5,589 nt of DNA, from positions 1 through 5,589 of the forward strand of contig UROX01000158.1 in the NCBI GenBank assembly GCA_900549685.1, in the 5' to 3' direction. The notes beneath the pieces are model-generated. The model did no database searches and was not told where the DNA came from. It was given only the letters and a program-made list of their open reading frames with translations. Both the position numbers and the translations under genes were made by a program. Source of the stretch: an uncultured Alistipes sp. (GTDB lineage: Bacteria; Bacteroidota; Bacteroidia; Bacteroidales; Rikenellaceae). Below, in pieces: positions 1 through 5,589 of the stretch; the first letter of the stretch is position 1, and every line of letters starts with the position of its first letter.

Positions 1-292
1 TGTTGTGGTCGCCGCGCACGACGGTATAGGCCGAACGTTCGATGTCCTTGCCCACTTTGTCATAGGTCTCGCCCATGAAACGTTTGATCGACGTGATCGT
101 CCGTTTGGGGTTGGTGATGGCCTGACGTTTGGCCGGATCGCCCACCTTGCGTTCGTTGTTGTCCGCAAATGCCACGATGGAAGGCGTCGTGCGCCGTCCC
201 TCGCTGTTGGGTATCACAACCGGTTCGTTGCCTTCCATTACGGCCACGCACGAGTTCGTCGTTCCGAGGTCGATGCCAATGATTTTTCCCAT
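1..292 (-). CDS. dnaK: Molecular chaperone DnaK (Hsp70), N-terminal fragment
   Basis: This is the first 97 codons of DnaK; the rest lies beyond the left edge. DnaK is the cytosolic ATP-dependent Hsp70 that binds exposed hydrophobic segments and works with DnaJ and GrpE. The visible part is the start of the actin-like nucleotide-binding domain. It opens MGKIIGIDLGTTNS, the phosphate-1 loop that contacts ATP (about residues 6-14). It continues through EGRRTTPSIVAF (31-42) and GDPAKRQAITNP (51-62) to IKRFMG (69-74), where Lys70 aligns with the catalytic Lys70 of E. coli DnaK. The ATG at 290-292 gives exactly the family N-terminus. The leader upstream is A/T-rich without a Shine-Dalgarno, as is usual in Bacteroidota. 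The gene is divergent from the small HTH gene at 601. I found no convincing promoter for it in 293-600. Identity is certain; only length and the C-terminus are unseen. Confidence 0.98.
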   Translation of the reverse strand, partial: MGKIIGIDLGTTNSCVAVMEGNEPVVIPNSEGRRTTPSIVAFADNNERKVGDPAKRQAITNPKRTITSIKRFMGETYDKVGKDIERSAYTVVRGDHN

Positions 293-600
293 AATCGTTA
301 TCGTTTTTAATTCGTTATTGTTCGAATGGTTTCGGCCGGAGAATCTTCAATCATTATGCCAAGCGGTCCGAACGGACGATTTTACGCACCATTCTGCCAA
401 AGCGATCCTTCGAACCGGTCACAATGACACTCCGACTGACATTTCGTCCGACCCGAAGGCGATAAAAAGTCGGTTTTATGAAAATTTCGGAATACCCGCT
501 TTGAATTGACATTTGTTTTATTTATTTTTAGGACTGGACGGATACAGCGAGGGAGAAAGATGGCCGAATTTCGTCGAATACAAACTAAATCTCAGGTATT
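293..600. other. Divergent intergenic region between dnaK and the small HTH gene
   Basis: This 308-base stretch separates the start of dnaK (minus) from the start of the small HTH gene (plus). It holds a Bacteroidota-type promoter pointing right (500-530), a possible short leader ORF (560-607), and a small inverted repeat GTCCG-AA-CGGAC at 366-377. For dnaK I searched the minus strand for TAnnTTTG and found no good match within 200 bases of its start. I saw no CIRCE-type inverted repeat (TTAGCACTC-N9-GAGTGCTAA). The open frames across 129-509 are shadows of dnaK running into non-coding sequence. The dnaK control signals must be in here but are not identified. Confidence 0.6.
500..530 (+). promoter_or_regulatory. 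Putative Bacteroidota-type promoter for the small HTH gene
   Basis: A -33 box TTTG (500-503) is followed after 19 bases by TATTTTTA (523-530), which matches the -7 consensus TAnnTTTG except at the last base. The spacing is right for the Bacteroidota primary sigma factor. Transcription would begin near 537, giving a leader of about 60 nt before the ATG at 601. The area is locally A/T-rich in an otherwise GC-rich window. This rests on motif and spacing only. Confidence 0.5.
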
Positions 601-607
601 ATGGTGA
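560..607 (+). CDS. Possible 15-codon leader ORF overlapping the start of the HTH gene
   Basis: A short frame starts at ATG 560-562, reads MAEFRRIQTKSQVLW and stops at TGA 605-607. It lies in the predicted leader of the downstream gene, and its stop codon is two bases beyond that gene's ATG (601-603), a geometry that would allow translational coupling. It is preceded by a purine-rich GAGGGAGAAAG run (549-559) that resembles a Shine-Dalgarno, which is unusual in this window. The peptide resembles nothing I recognise, and its length is compatible with chance. Confidence 0.2.
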   Translation: MAEFRRIQTKSQVLW

Positions 608-858
608 TTACATTTAACGAGCTGCGTCGAATCAAGGACAAACTGCCCAGCGGCAGTTCGCAGCGCATTGCAGACGAACTGAATCTGGATGTGGATTACG
701 TACGGAATTACTTCGGCGGACGCCATTTCGAAGCGGGCGGATGCCCGGCCGGCATCCATTTCGAGAAAGGGCCGGACGGAGGAGTCGTGACGCTGGACGA
801 CACGGCGATCTTCGAATGCGCCATGCGGATCATCGCCGAGCAACGTGCCGAAGCGTAA
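601..858 (+). CDS. Small conserved-type protein with predicted helix-turn-helix DNA-binding segment
   Basis: This is an 85-residue soluble protein with no signal peptide or membrane segment. Residues 5-15 form a charged helix with alternating Arg and Lys. Residues about 18-38 (SQRIADELNLDVDYVRNYFGG) read as a helix-turn-helix: a helix with the usual small residue (Ala24), a turn at 28-30, and a recognition-like helix with Val34-Arg35-Asn36-Tyr37. The C-terminal half has a Gly-rich GPDGG turn (57-61) and a final amphipathic helix. Small proteins of this kind, annotated as DNA-binding proteins, occur in Bacteroidales from memory; a regulatory role is inferred. The start is fixed by an in-frame TAA at 586-588 just upstream, with ATG 601 the first candidate after it. 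It is transcribed away from dnaK, has its own promoter, and ends 34 bases before a terminator hairpin, so it is probably monocistronic. It is a real gene; its function is unknown. Confidence 0.8.
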   Translation: MVITFNELRRIKDKLPSGSSQRIADELNLDVDYVRNYFGGRHFEAGGCPAGIHFEKGPDGGVVTLDDTAIFECAMRIIAEQRAEA

Positions 859-892
859 CGCCTCGCCGACCTTATTTAGAGGAAAACGATAG

Positions 893-935
893 ACGAACAG
901 GGGCGTCCGGTCAATGATCGGACGCCCCCGTTCGT
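893..935. terminator. Strong hairpin terminator between convergent genes
   Basis: The arms 893-909 and 919-935 form a 17-position stem around a 9-base loop. On the plus strand there are 16 Watson-Crick pairs and one A-C mismatch (899/929). On the minus strand that mismatch becomes a G-U pair, so the stem is unbroken. The minus-strand transcript also meets a UUUU run (complement of 883-886) a few bases past the stem, whereas the plus strand has no clear U-tract. It therefore sits as a shared terminator for the HTH gene (stop at 858) and the mechanosensitive channel gene (stop at 1030), and looks better suited to the latter. Confidence 0.8.
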
Positions 936-952
936 TCCCTACACAGCCCTGC

Positions 953-988
953 GTCCGGCACGAGGACGATACTCCGTGCAATCCGGAC
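953..988. repeat. Bulged inverted repeat in the 3' region of the channel gene
   Basis: GTCCG-GCACG (953-962, allowing for the G-rich junction) can pair with CGTGC (975-979) and CGGAC (984-988), leaving a four-base bulge AATC on one side and a loop of about 12 bases. It lies between the channel gene's stop codon and the main terminator hairpin. It could be a 3'-end RNA structure or just GC-rich chance. The rest of 936-1029 shows nothing I can identify. Confidence 0.3.
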
Positions 989-1029
989 AACCGCATATCC
1001 GAACGCGAGAAACCTCCGGCCGGAATCCG

Positions 1030-2286
1030 TCACGACCGGGCCGTCCCGTCCTGTGCAACGAATCCGGAGGTCGCGGGACGCTGGAAGAGCCGGAGTCCGA
1101 AAGACGGCATCACGGCGAAAAGATGGTTGAGAATATCGGCGACGATCCGTTCGTATACCGGGAACGATTTTTCCGACGTGAAAGCATACAACTCGAGCGG
1201 CAGTCCGTTTTCGGCCACAGGCAGATAGCGCACGAGAATCGTCATGCCGCGGGCGATGTACGGATGCTGTTGCAGATAGGCCTCCGCATAACAGCGGAAC
1301 AGCCCCAGATTGGTCGAGAAAGAACTGGTATTGGACTCCTTTTCGAGTTCGATCATGCGGGAGGCCAGCGGAGCGACCGCCGGAGCGGCCGCGATTTCGG
1401 CGATCCGTTCCGGCGAAAGCACGGCAACGCTCGTCAGATCGACGGGCAACGGACGCCGGAAACGCCTTCCGGCCCCCTCCTCCATGTTGCGCCAGTTGGT
1501 GAACGCCTCCGAAACGAGCGAATAGATCGGGATCATCGTCATCGTATTGTCCCAGTTGCGCACTTTCACGCTGTTCACATTGATCTCGCAGACATTCCCG
1601 TCCGCCCCTTTGGACGGCATTTCGATCCAGTCGCCGGGCCGAATCATGTCCTGCGCCGAGAGCTGGATGGAAGCGACGAACCCCAGAATCGTATCCTTGA
1701 ACACCAGCGACACGAACGCGGCCGAAGCCCCCAGTCCGAGCAGCAGGTCCGTCGGGTCCTTACGGATGAGAATAGCCACGATGAGGATGCCGCAAATCAC
1801 ATAGACGACGATCTTCGCCGTCTGGATGTACCCCCGGATCGACTTGCGCCGCGCCTCCGGACGGGCATCGTAAATGTCGTTCACGGCATTGAGCGCCGCA
1901 GCCACGATCAGCGCGCCCACGACGGTCATGTAGATCCGCAGCAGGACCTCGATCCCCGCAATGAGCGCAGTGTCGTATCCCCTGAAGATCACATGCACGA
2001 AAGCCAGCAGCAAAGCCGCCGTAACGAACTCTATAAGACGGGGGAAGAACTTGCGCTGCAACAGATAATCGTCCCAGAGCGTCTCGGTCTTCTTCACCGC
2101 CTTGCGGATAACCGCCAGCACGATGCGGGTGCCGATCCGATCCAGCAGCCACGCCATCAGCCCCAGCAGCAGACAGGCCGCCATCAAGGCCGAAGCCTTC
2201 GAAAGCGCCGGACTCATCCCGGCTCCGGAAAGATAGTCCTCGAGCATCCGGAGCAAAAAGAATTTATCTGTCGATAGCTGTTCCAT
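1030..2286 (-). CDS. Mechanosensitive ion channel, MscS superfamily, YbdG (miniconductance) type
   Basis: This 418-residue inner-membrane channel opens under membrane tension during hypo-osmotic shock. The N-terminal part has hydrophobic helices at about 31-49, 84-101, 113-133 and 153-174. The pore-lining helix follows at about 179-207, rich in Gly and Ala (LLLGLGASAAF, then FKDTILGFVASIQL). The beta domain starts with DMIRPGDWIEMP (213-224) and contains VKVRNWDNTMTMIP (240-253) and FTNWRNM (262-268). The C-terminal domain carries TNLGLFRCYAEAYLQQHP (325-342) and NGLPLELYAFT (360-370). These features are typical of E. coli YbdG, which is about 415 residues, and not of the shorter MscS. The start is secure: an in-frame TAA lies three codons upstream, and the leader has no Shine-Dalgarno. 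The last 15 or so residues are a poorly conserved tail. The gene is divergent from secDF, converges on the small HTH gene, and ends 94 bases before a terminator, so it is probably monocistronic. Confidence 0.93.
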   Translation of the reverse strand: MEQLSTDKFFLLRMLEDYLSGAGMSPALSKASALMAACLLLGLMAWLLDRIGTRIVLAVIRKAVKKTETLWDDYLLQRKFFPRLIEFVTAALLLAFVHVIFRGYDTALIAGIEVLLRIYMTVVGALIVAAALNAVNDIYDARPEARRKSIRGYIQTAKIVVYVICGILIVAILIRKDPTDLLLGLGASAAFVSLVFKDTILGFVASIQLSAQDMIRPGDWIEMPSKGADGNVCEINVNSVKVRNWDNTMTMIPIYSLVSEAFTNWRNMEEGAGRRFRRPLPVDLTSVAVLSPERIAEIAAAPAVAPLASRMIELEKESNTSSFSTNLGLFRCYAEAYLQQHPYIARGMTILVRYLPVAENGLPLELYAFTSEKSFPVYERIVADILNHLFAVMPSFGLRLFQRPATSGFVAQDGTARS

Positions 2287-2350
2287 AGGATTTTACCGTT
2301 TGTCGCCCGCATCCGTTCCGCAGCAACGCCGCCGCAATGGACGCCGCCCC

Positions 2351-2380
2351 TCCGCCGGACCTTCCCGCATCCCCGCCGGA
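2351..2380. repeat. Direct repeat CCGCCGGA in the channel gene leader
   Basis: CCGCCGGA occurs at 2352-2359 and again at 2373-2380, 21 bases apart, about two helical turns. With the preceding T the first copy is also palindromic (TCCG-C-CGGA). It lies in the predicted 5' untranslated region of the channel gene, between the putative promoter and the start codon. The surrounding sequence is very GC-rich, so chance is a real alternative. Confidence 0.25.
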
Positions 2381-2414
2381 ATCCTTACGCAGCGACCTGC
2401 GAACGGGCCGGCGA

Positions 2415-2446
2415 CAAAGATACGGCCCGGAATCGAAAATGCCAGA
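2415..2446 (-). promoter_or_regulatory. Putative Bacteroidota-type promoter for the mechanosensitive channel gene
   Basis: On the minus strand TATCTTTG (2422 down to 2415) is a full match to the -7 consensus TAnnTTTG. Twenty bases upstream is TCTG (2446 down to 2443), a three-of-four match to the -33 TTTG box. Initiation near 2408 would give an unusually long leader of about 120 nt, GC-rich and carrying a direct repeat. Confidence 0.5.
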
Positions 2447-2483
2447 GCACCTTGACAAAATTAACGGTTGAGCCGGACGATAT

Positions 2484-2514
2484 GTTGTATTTAGCGAAAA
2501 AATGTGTAAGTTTG
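2484..2514 (+). promoter_or_regulatory. Putative Bacteroidota-type promoter for secDF
   Basis: TAAGTTTG (2507-2514) is a full match to the -7 consensus TAnnTTTG. GTTG (2484-2487), 19 bases upstream, matches three of four bases of the -33 box. Initiation near 2521 would leave a leader of about 60 nt, A/T-rich before the ATG (AATAATTAACCTAAATCAAC). This is the expected form of a strong Bacteroidota promoter and leader. Confidence 0.6.
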
Positions 2515-2582
2515 CGATTCAAATGCGTTTATCGCAGCCGGATAAGAAATAATTCGAAATAAAATAATTAACCTAAATCAAC

Positions 2583-5500
2583 ATGCAGAACAAAGGTGCA
2601 CTGAAGCTGTTGGCCATCGCGCTTGCGATCGCTTGTGCCTATCAGCTTTCGTTTACATTCGTCACGCAACGTGTCGAAAAGAAGGCGGCCGAGTACGCGG
2701 CCGGCGATGCCGTCAAGGAACAGAACTATCTGGATTCGGTCAAGGCCGAAACGGTCTACAACCTCGGGTTCATCAAGTTCAACTACAAGGAATGCAAGGA
2801 GAAAGAGATCAACCTGGGTCTCGACCTGCGCGGCGGTATGAACGTCATGCTCGAGATTTCGGTCGAAGACGTCGTGCGCGCCCTCTCCAACGACAGCAAG
2901 GACCCTGTTTTCAATCAGGCGCTCGCCGCAGCCCGCGAAGCCCAGAAAAGCAGCACGAGCGACTACATCACGCTCTTCGCCGAAGCCTATGAGAAGATCT
3001 CCGACGGAGGCCGGTTGAGCCATATCTTCAATACGCCCGAACTGCGCGAACAGATCACGCCCAACAGCTCCAACGCCGAAGTCATCAGGATTCTGCGCAC
3101 TCAGGCCGACGGAGCGATCGAGAACTCGTTCAAGGTGCTCCGCAGCCGTATCGACCGTTTCGGCGTAACGCAGCCCAACATCCAGCGCCTCGAAAATTCG
3201 GGACGTATCCTGGTCGAACTTCCGGGTGTGAAAGAACCCGAACGTGTCCGCAAGCTGTTGCAGGGAACGGCCAGCCTCGAATTCTGGCTCACGTACAATA
3301 ACGAAGAAATCTATCCTGCCCTCGTTCAGGCCAATCAGGTCATCAAAGACCTCGAAGAAGCAGGACAGGCGGCAACAGCCGACACGACGGCAGCCGCTAT
3401 CACTACTGAAGATGCCGAAGCGGCCGTAGAAGCCGCGGCCGAAGATGCCTCGCTGATCGCCAAACTCGACAGTCTGCAGCCCGATGCGACGGCCGACGAT
3501 GCCGCGCTGGCCGCCCGTTTCCCGCTCTTCGCCAAACTCAGTCCCGTAGCCGACCAGTACGGTAACGTAGGCAACGGTCCGGTCATCGGCCGCGCCCTGT
3601 CTTTCGACACGGCTGCCGTGAACCGCTACCTGAACCTGCCGCAGGTCAAAGCGCTTCTGCCCCGCGATCTCAAACTGATGTGGGGAGTGAAACCCATCGA
3701 CCAGAAAGAATCGGTCTTCGAACTCTTCGCCATCAAGGCCAATACGCGCGACGGTAAGGCTCCCCTCGACGGAGGTGCCGTAGTGGATGCCCGCGAAGAA
3801 TACGAACAGCACGGAGCAGGCGCCCGCGTATCGATGTCGATGAACGCATCCGGCGCCCGCACCTGGGCACGCATGACGGCCGACAACGTAGGACAGTGCA
3901 TCGCCATCGTTCTCGACGGTTACGTCTACTCGGCCCCTGTGGTCAATGGCGAAATCTCCGGCGGCCAGTCTTCCATCACGGGCAACTTCACCATCAACGA
4001 AGCCCGCGACCTGGCCAACGTGCTCAAATCCGGTAAACTTCCCGCCCCCGCCCGCATCACGCAGGATACCGTCGTAGGTCCGTCACTGGGTCAGGAATCC
4101 ATCACTGCCGGTATGATGTCGTTCATTCTGGCCTTCGTGCTGGTGCTTCTCTACATGATCTTCTACTACAACAAAGCCGGTATCGTAGCAAGCATCGCTC
4201 TGATCTGCAACCTGTTCTTCCTGTTCGGCGTGCTGGTATCGTTCGGCGCCGTACTGACGCTGCCCGGTATCGCCGGTATCGTGCTGACGATGGGTATGGC
4301 CGTCGATGCGAACGTCATCATCTACGAACGTATCAAAGAGGAACTGCGCATGGGTAAGGGCCTGGCCCTCTCCGTGACCGAAGGGTACAAGAACGCCATG
4401 TCCGCCATCATCGACGGTAACGTCACGACGCTCATCACCGGTATCGTACTGTTCATCTTCGGTACGGGTCCCGTACAGGGCTTCGCCACGACGCTCATCA
4501 TCGGTATCATCACCTCGCTCTTCACCGCGATCCTGATTACCCGTCTGATTTTCGTCGGCATGCTGAACCGCGAAAGGAAGATCACCTTCTCGAACCGGTT
4601 CACCGAAAACTTCCTCGCCAATACGAAATTCAATTTCATCGACAAACGTAAAGTCACCTATATCCTTTCGGCCGCCATGCTGCTCCTCACGATTGGCTCG
4701 CTGGCCGTGCGCGGACTCAACTACGGGGTGGATTTCTCCGGAGGACGTGCCTACGTGGTCCGTTTCGACCGCAACGTAACCGCCACCGAAGTCCGCGAAG
4801 CACTCAGCACTGTCTTCGACGATGCCAACAGCAGCTACGAAGTGAAACAGTACGGTCCCGAAAACCAGATGCGTATCGTTACGCAGTACAAATACGATGA
4901 CGAAGGCGACAACGTAACGGGCGAAATCGATGCCATGCTCTACAAAGCGCTTTCTCCGCTGATGGCCCAGCCGCTCACCGAAGCCGAATTCGTGACGACG
5001 GCCCAGAACCCCGTCGGTATCATCAGCTCCGACAAGGTAGGTCCCAGCGTAGCCCACGACATCAAGGTCAATTCGGTCATCGCCGTTCTGTTCAGCCTGC
5101 TGGCCATCGCGCTCTACATCATCATCCGGTTCAAACGCTGGCAGTGGGGTGTCGGCAGCGTGGTGTCGCTGGCACTGGACGCGATCTTCACGATCGGTCT
5201 GTTCTCGCTGCTGCACGGCGTGCTGCCCTTCAACCTCGAGGTCGATCAATCGTTCATCGCCGCCATCCTAACGATCATCGGTTATTCGATCAACGACAAG
5301 GTGGTGATCTTCGACCGTATCCGCGAATACCAGACGCTCTATCCGAAACGCGACATCAAGGAAAACATCAATAATGCCATCAACTCGACCCTGAGCCGTA
5401 CGATCAATACCTCGGGAACGACGCTGGTCGTATTGCTCTCCATTTTCCTGTTCGGCGGCGAAGTGATCCGCGGATTCGTATTCGCCCTCCTCTTCGGGGT

Positions 5501-5589
5501 CATCATCAGTACCTATTCGTCGGTCTTCACGGCTACCCCGATCGCTTACGATCTGATCCGCCGCAAAAACACGAAAGACGCCAAAGCAT
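2583..5589 (+). CDS. secDF: Protein translocase subunit SecDF (fused SecD-SecF), C-terminus just cut off
   Basis: SecDF is an inner-membrane partner of SecYEG that uses proton flow to pull exported proteins out on the periplasmic side. The frame runs 1002 codons to the window end with no stop. The SecD half has TM1 (about 7-25), GLDLRGG (79-85), a large periplasmic P1 domain including IDRFGVTQPN (190-199), VELPGV (211-216) and DGYVYSAPVVNGEISGG (445-461), then TM2-TM6 (about 511-661) with GMAVDANVIIYERIKEE (571-587). A basic cytosolic linker (662-690) leads to the SecF half: TM7 (691-709), GVDFSGG (715-721), a small P4 domain, then TM8-TM12 (830-985) with GYSINDKVVIFDRIRE (900-915) and SRTINTSGTT (938-947). 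Asp575, Asp905 and Arg939 correspond to proton-path residues Asp340, Asp637 and Arg671 of Thermus SecDF; the last two are 34 apart in both. An alanine-rich acidic stretch at 260-311 is unusual. An in-frame TAA at 2574-2576 fixes the start. The fused form is standard in Bacteroidota. Confidence 0.97.
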   Translation, partial: MQNKGALKLLAIALAIACAYQLSFTFVTQRVEKKAAEYAAGDAVKEQNYLDSVKAETVYNLGFIKFNYKECKEKEINLGLDLRGGMNVMLEISVEDVVRALSNDSKDPVFNQALAAAREAQKSSTSDYITLFAEAYEKISDGGRLSHIFNTPELREQITPNSSNAEVIRILRTQADGAIENSFKVLRSRIDRFGVTQPNIQRLENSGRILVELPGVKEPERVRKLLQGTASLEFWLTYNNEEIYPALVQANQVIKDLEEAGQAATADTTAAAITTEDAEAAVEAAAEDASLIAKLDSLQPDATADDAALAARFPLFAKLSPVADQYGNVGNGPVIGRALSFDTAAVNRYLNLPQVKALLPRDLKLMWGVKPIDQKESVFELFAIKANTRDGKAPLDGGAVVDAREEYEQHGAGARVSMSMNASGARTWARMTADNVGQCIAIVLDGYVYSAPVVNGEISGGQSSITGNFTINEARDLANVLKSGKLPAPARITQDTVVGPSLGQESITAGMMSFILAFVLVLLYMIFYYNKAGIVASIALICNLFFLFGVLVSFGAVLTLPGIAGIVLTMGMAVDANVIIYERIKEELRMGKGLALSVTEGYKNAMSAIIDGNVTTLITGIVLFIFGTGPVQGFATTLIIGIITSLFTAILITRLIFVGMLNRERKITFSNRFTENFLANTKFNFIDKRKVTYILSAAMLLLTIGSLAVRGLNYGVDFSGGRAYVVRFDRNVTATEVREALSTVFDDANSSYEVKQYGPENQMRIVTQYKYDDEGDNVTGEIDAMLYKALSPLMAQPLTEAEFVTTAQNPVGIISSDKVGPSVAHDIKVNSVIAVLFSLLAIALYIIIRFKRWQWGVGSVVSLALDAIFTIGLFSLLHGVLPFNLEVDQSFIAAILTIIGYSINDKVVIFDRIREYQTLYPKRDIKENINNAINSTLSRTINTSGTTLVVLLSIFLFGGEVIRGFVFALLFGVIISTYSSVFTATPIAYDLIRRKNTKDAKA

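Noticed and set aside
326..351. Heat-shock sigma-32-like pair upstream of dnaK on the minus strand: ATTGAA, 14 bases, AACCAT.
   Set aside because: The match to CTTGAA/CCCCAT is partial (5/6 and 4/6), and Bacteroidota are not known to use an RpoH-type sigma factor, so it is probably chance.
366..377. Small inverted repeat GTCCG-AA-CGGAC between dnaK and the HTH gene, considered as an operator.
   Set aside because: Five-base arms are too short to stand out in GC-rich DNA, and no second copy is seen nearby.
592..996. 134-codon minus-strand frame opposite the small HTH gene.
   Set aside because: It reads through the terminator hairpin and the antisense of the HTH gene; no recognisable protein features.
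976..2277. 433-codon open frame on the plus strand opposite the mechanosensitive channel gene.
   Set aside because: The product is rich in Arg, His, Gln and Asp with no recognisable domain. It is the antisense of a well-supported gene in GC-rich DNA, where antisense stops are rare, and it has no promoter-like start.
2264..2458. 64-codon minus-strand frame upstream of and overlapping the channel gene start.
   Set aside because: It begins upstream of the predicted promoter's start site, has Arg/Gly-rich composition and overlaps the channel gene in another frame; no support as a gene.
2568..3812. 414-codon open frame on the minus strand opposite the first part of secDF.
   Set aside because: It lies wholly antisense to conserved SecD sequence and has low-complexity Gly/Arg/Phe composition, a coding-bias shadow.
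4083..5249. 388-codon open frame on the minus strand opposite the rest of secDF.
   Set aside because: The composition is dominated by Asp, Gln, His and Val, as expected from the complement of membrane-protein codons; no domain is seen.
1..5589. Searched for a novel system: defence genes, mobile elements, CRISPR repeats, tRNAs or phage genes.
   Set aside because: All long genes are ordinary core functions; no array, transposase, integrase or RNA gene pattern is visible.

Overview
The window looks like chromosomal DNA of a GC-rich member of the Bacteroidota, possibly an Alistipes/Rikenellaceae-type gut bacterium; the genus is a guess. Three things support the phylum. SecD and SecF are fused in one reading frame. 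Start codons lack good Shine-Dalgarno sequences and are preceded by A/T-rich leaders. Upstream regions carry Bacteroidota-type promoter elements (-7 TAnnTTTG with a TTTG-like -33 box 19-20 bp away).

Layout from left to right: (1) 1-292, minus strand: the N-terminal 97 codons of the chaperone gene dnaK, cut by the window edge. (2) 293-600: a divergent intergenic region with a plausible promoter for the gene on its right and a possible 15-codon leader ORF. (3) 601-858, plus strand: a small 85-residue protein with a helix-turn-helix-like segment. (4) 859-1029: a convergent intergenic region with a strong terminator hairpin (893-935) and a second, bulged hairpin. (5) 1030-2286, minus strand: a complete YbdG-type (miniconductance, MscS superfamily) mechanosensitive channel. 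(6) 2287-2582: a divergent intergenic region with back-to-back promoters. (7) 2583-5589, plus strand: the SecDF protein-export fusion, 1002 codons with no stop before the window ends, so essentially full length.

The genes are housekeeping and envelope functions: cytosolic protein folding (DnaK), relief of osmotic stress in the membrane (YbdG-type channel) and proton-driven late translocation (SecDF). Each gene has its own strand orientation and spacing, so they appear to be separate transcription units and not one operon. I see no mobile element, tRNA, rRNA, CRISPR array or defence system. Long open frames opposite mscS and secDF are coding-bias shadows. The parts most worth a second look are the small HTH protein beside dnaK with its overlapping leader ORF, an alanine-rich acidic insertion in the SecD periplasmic domain, and the regulatory architecture of the two divergent regions.
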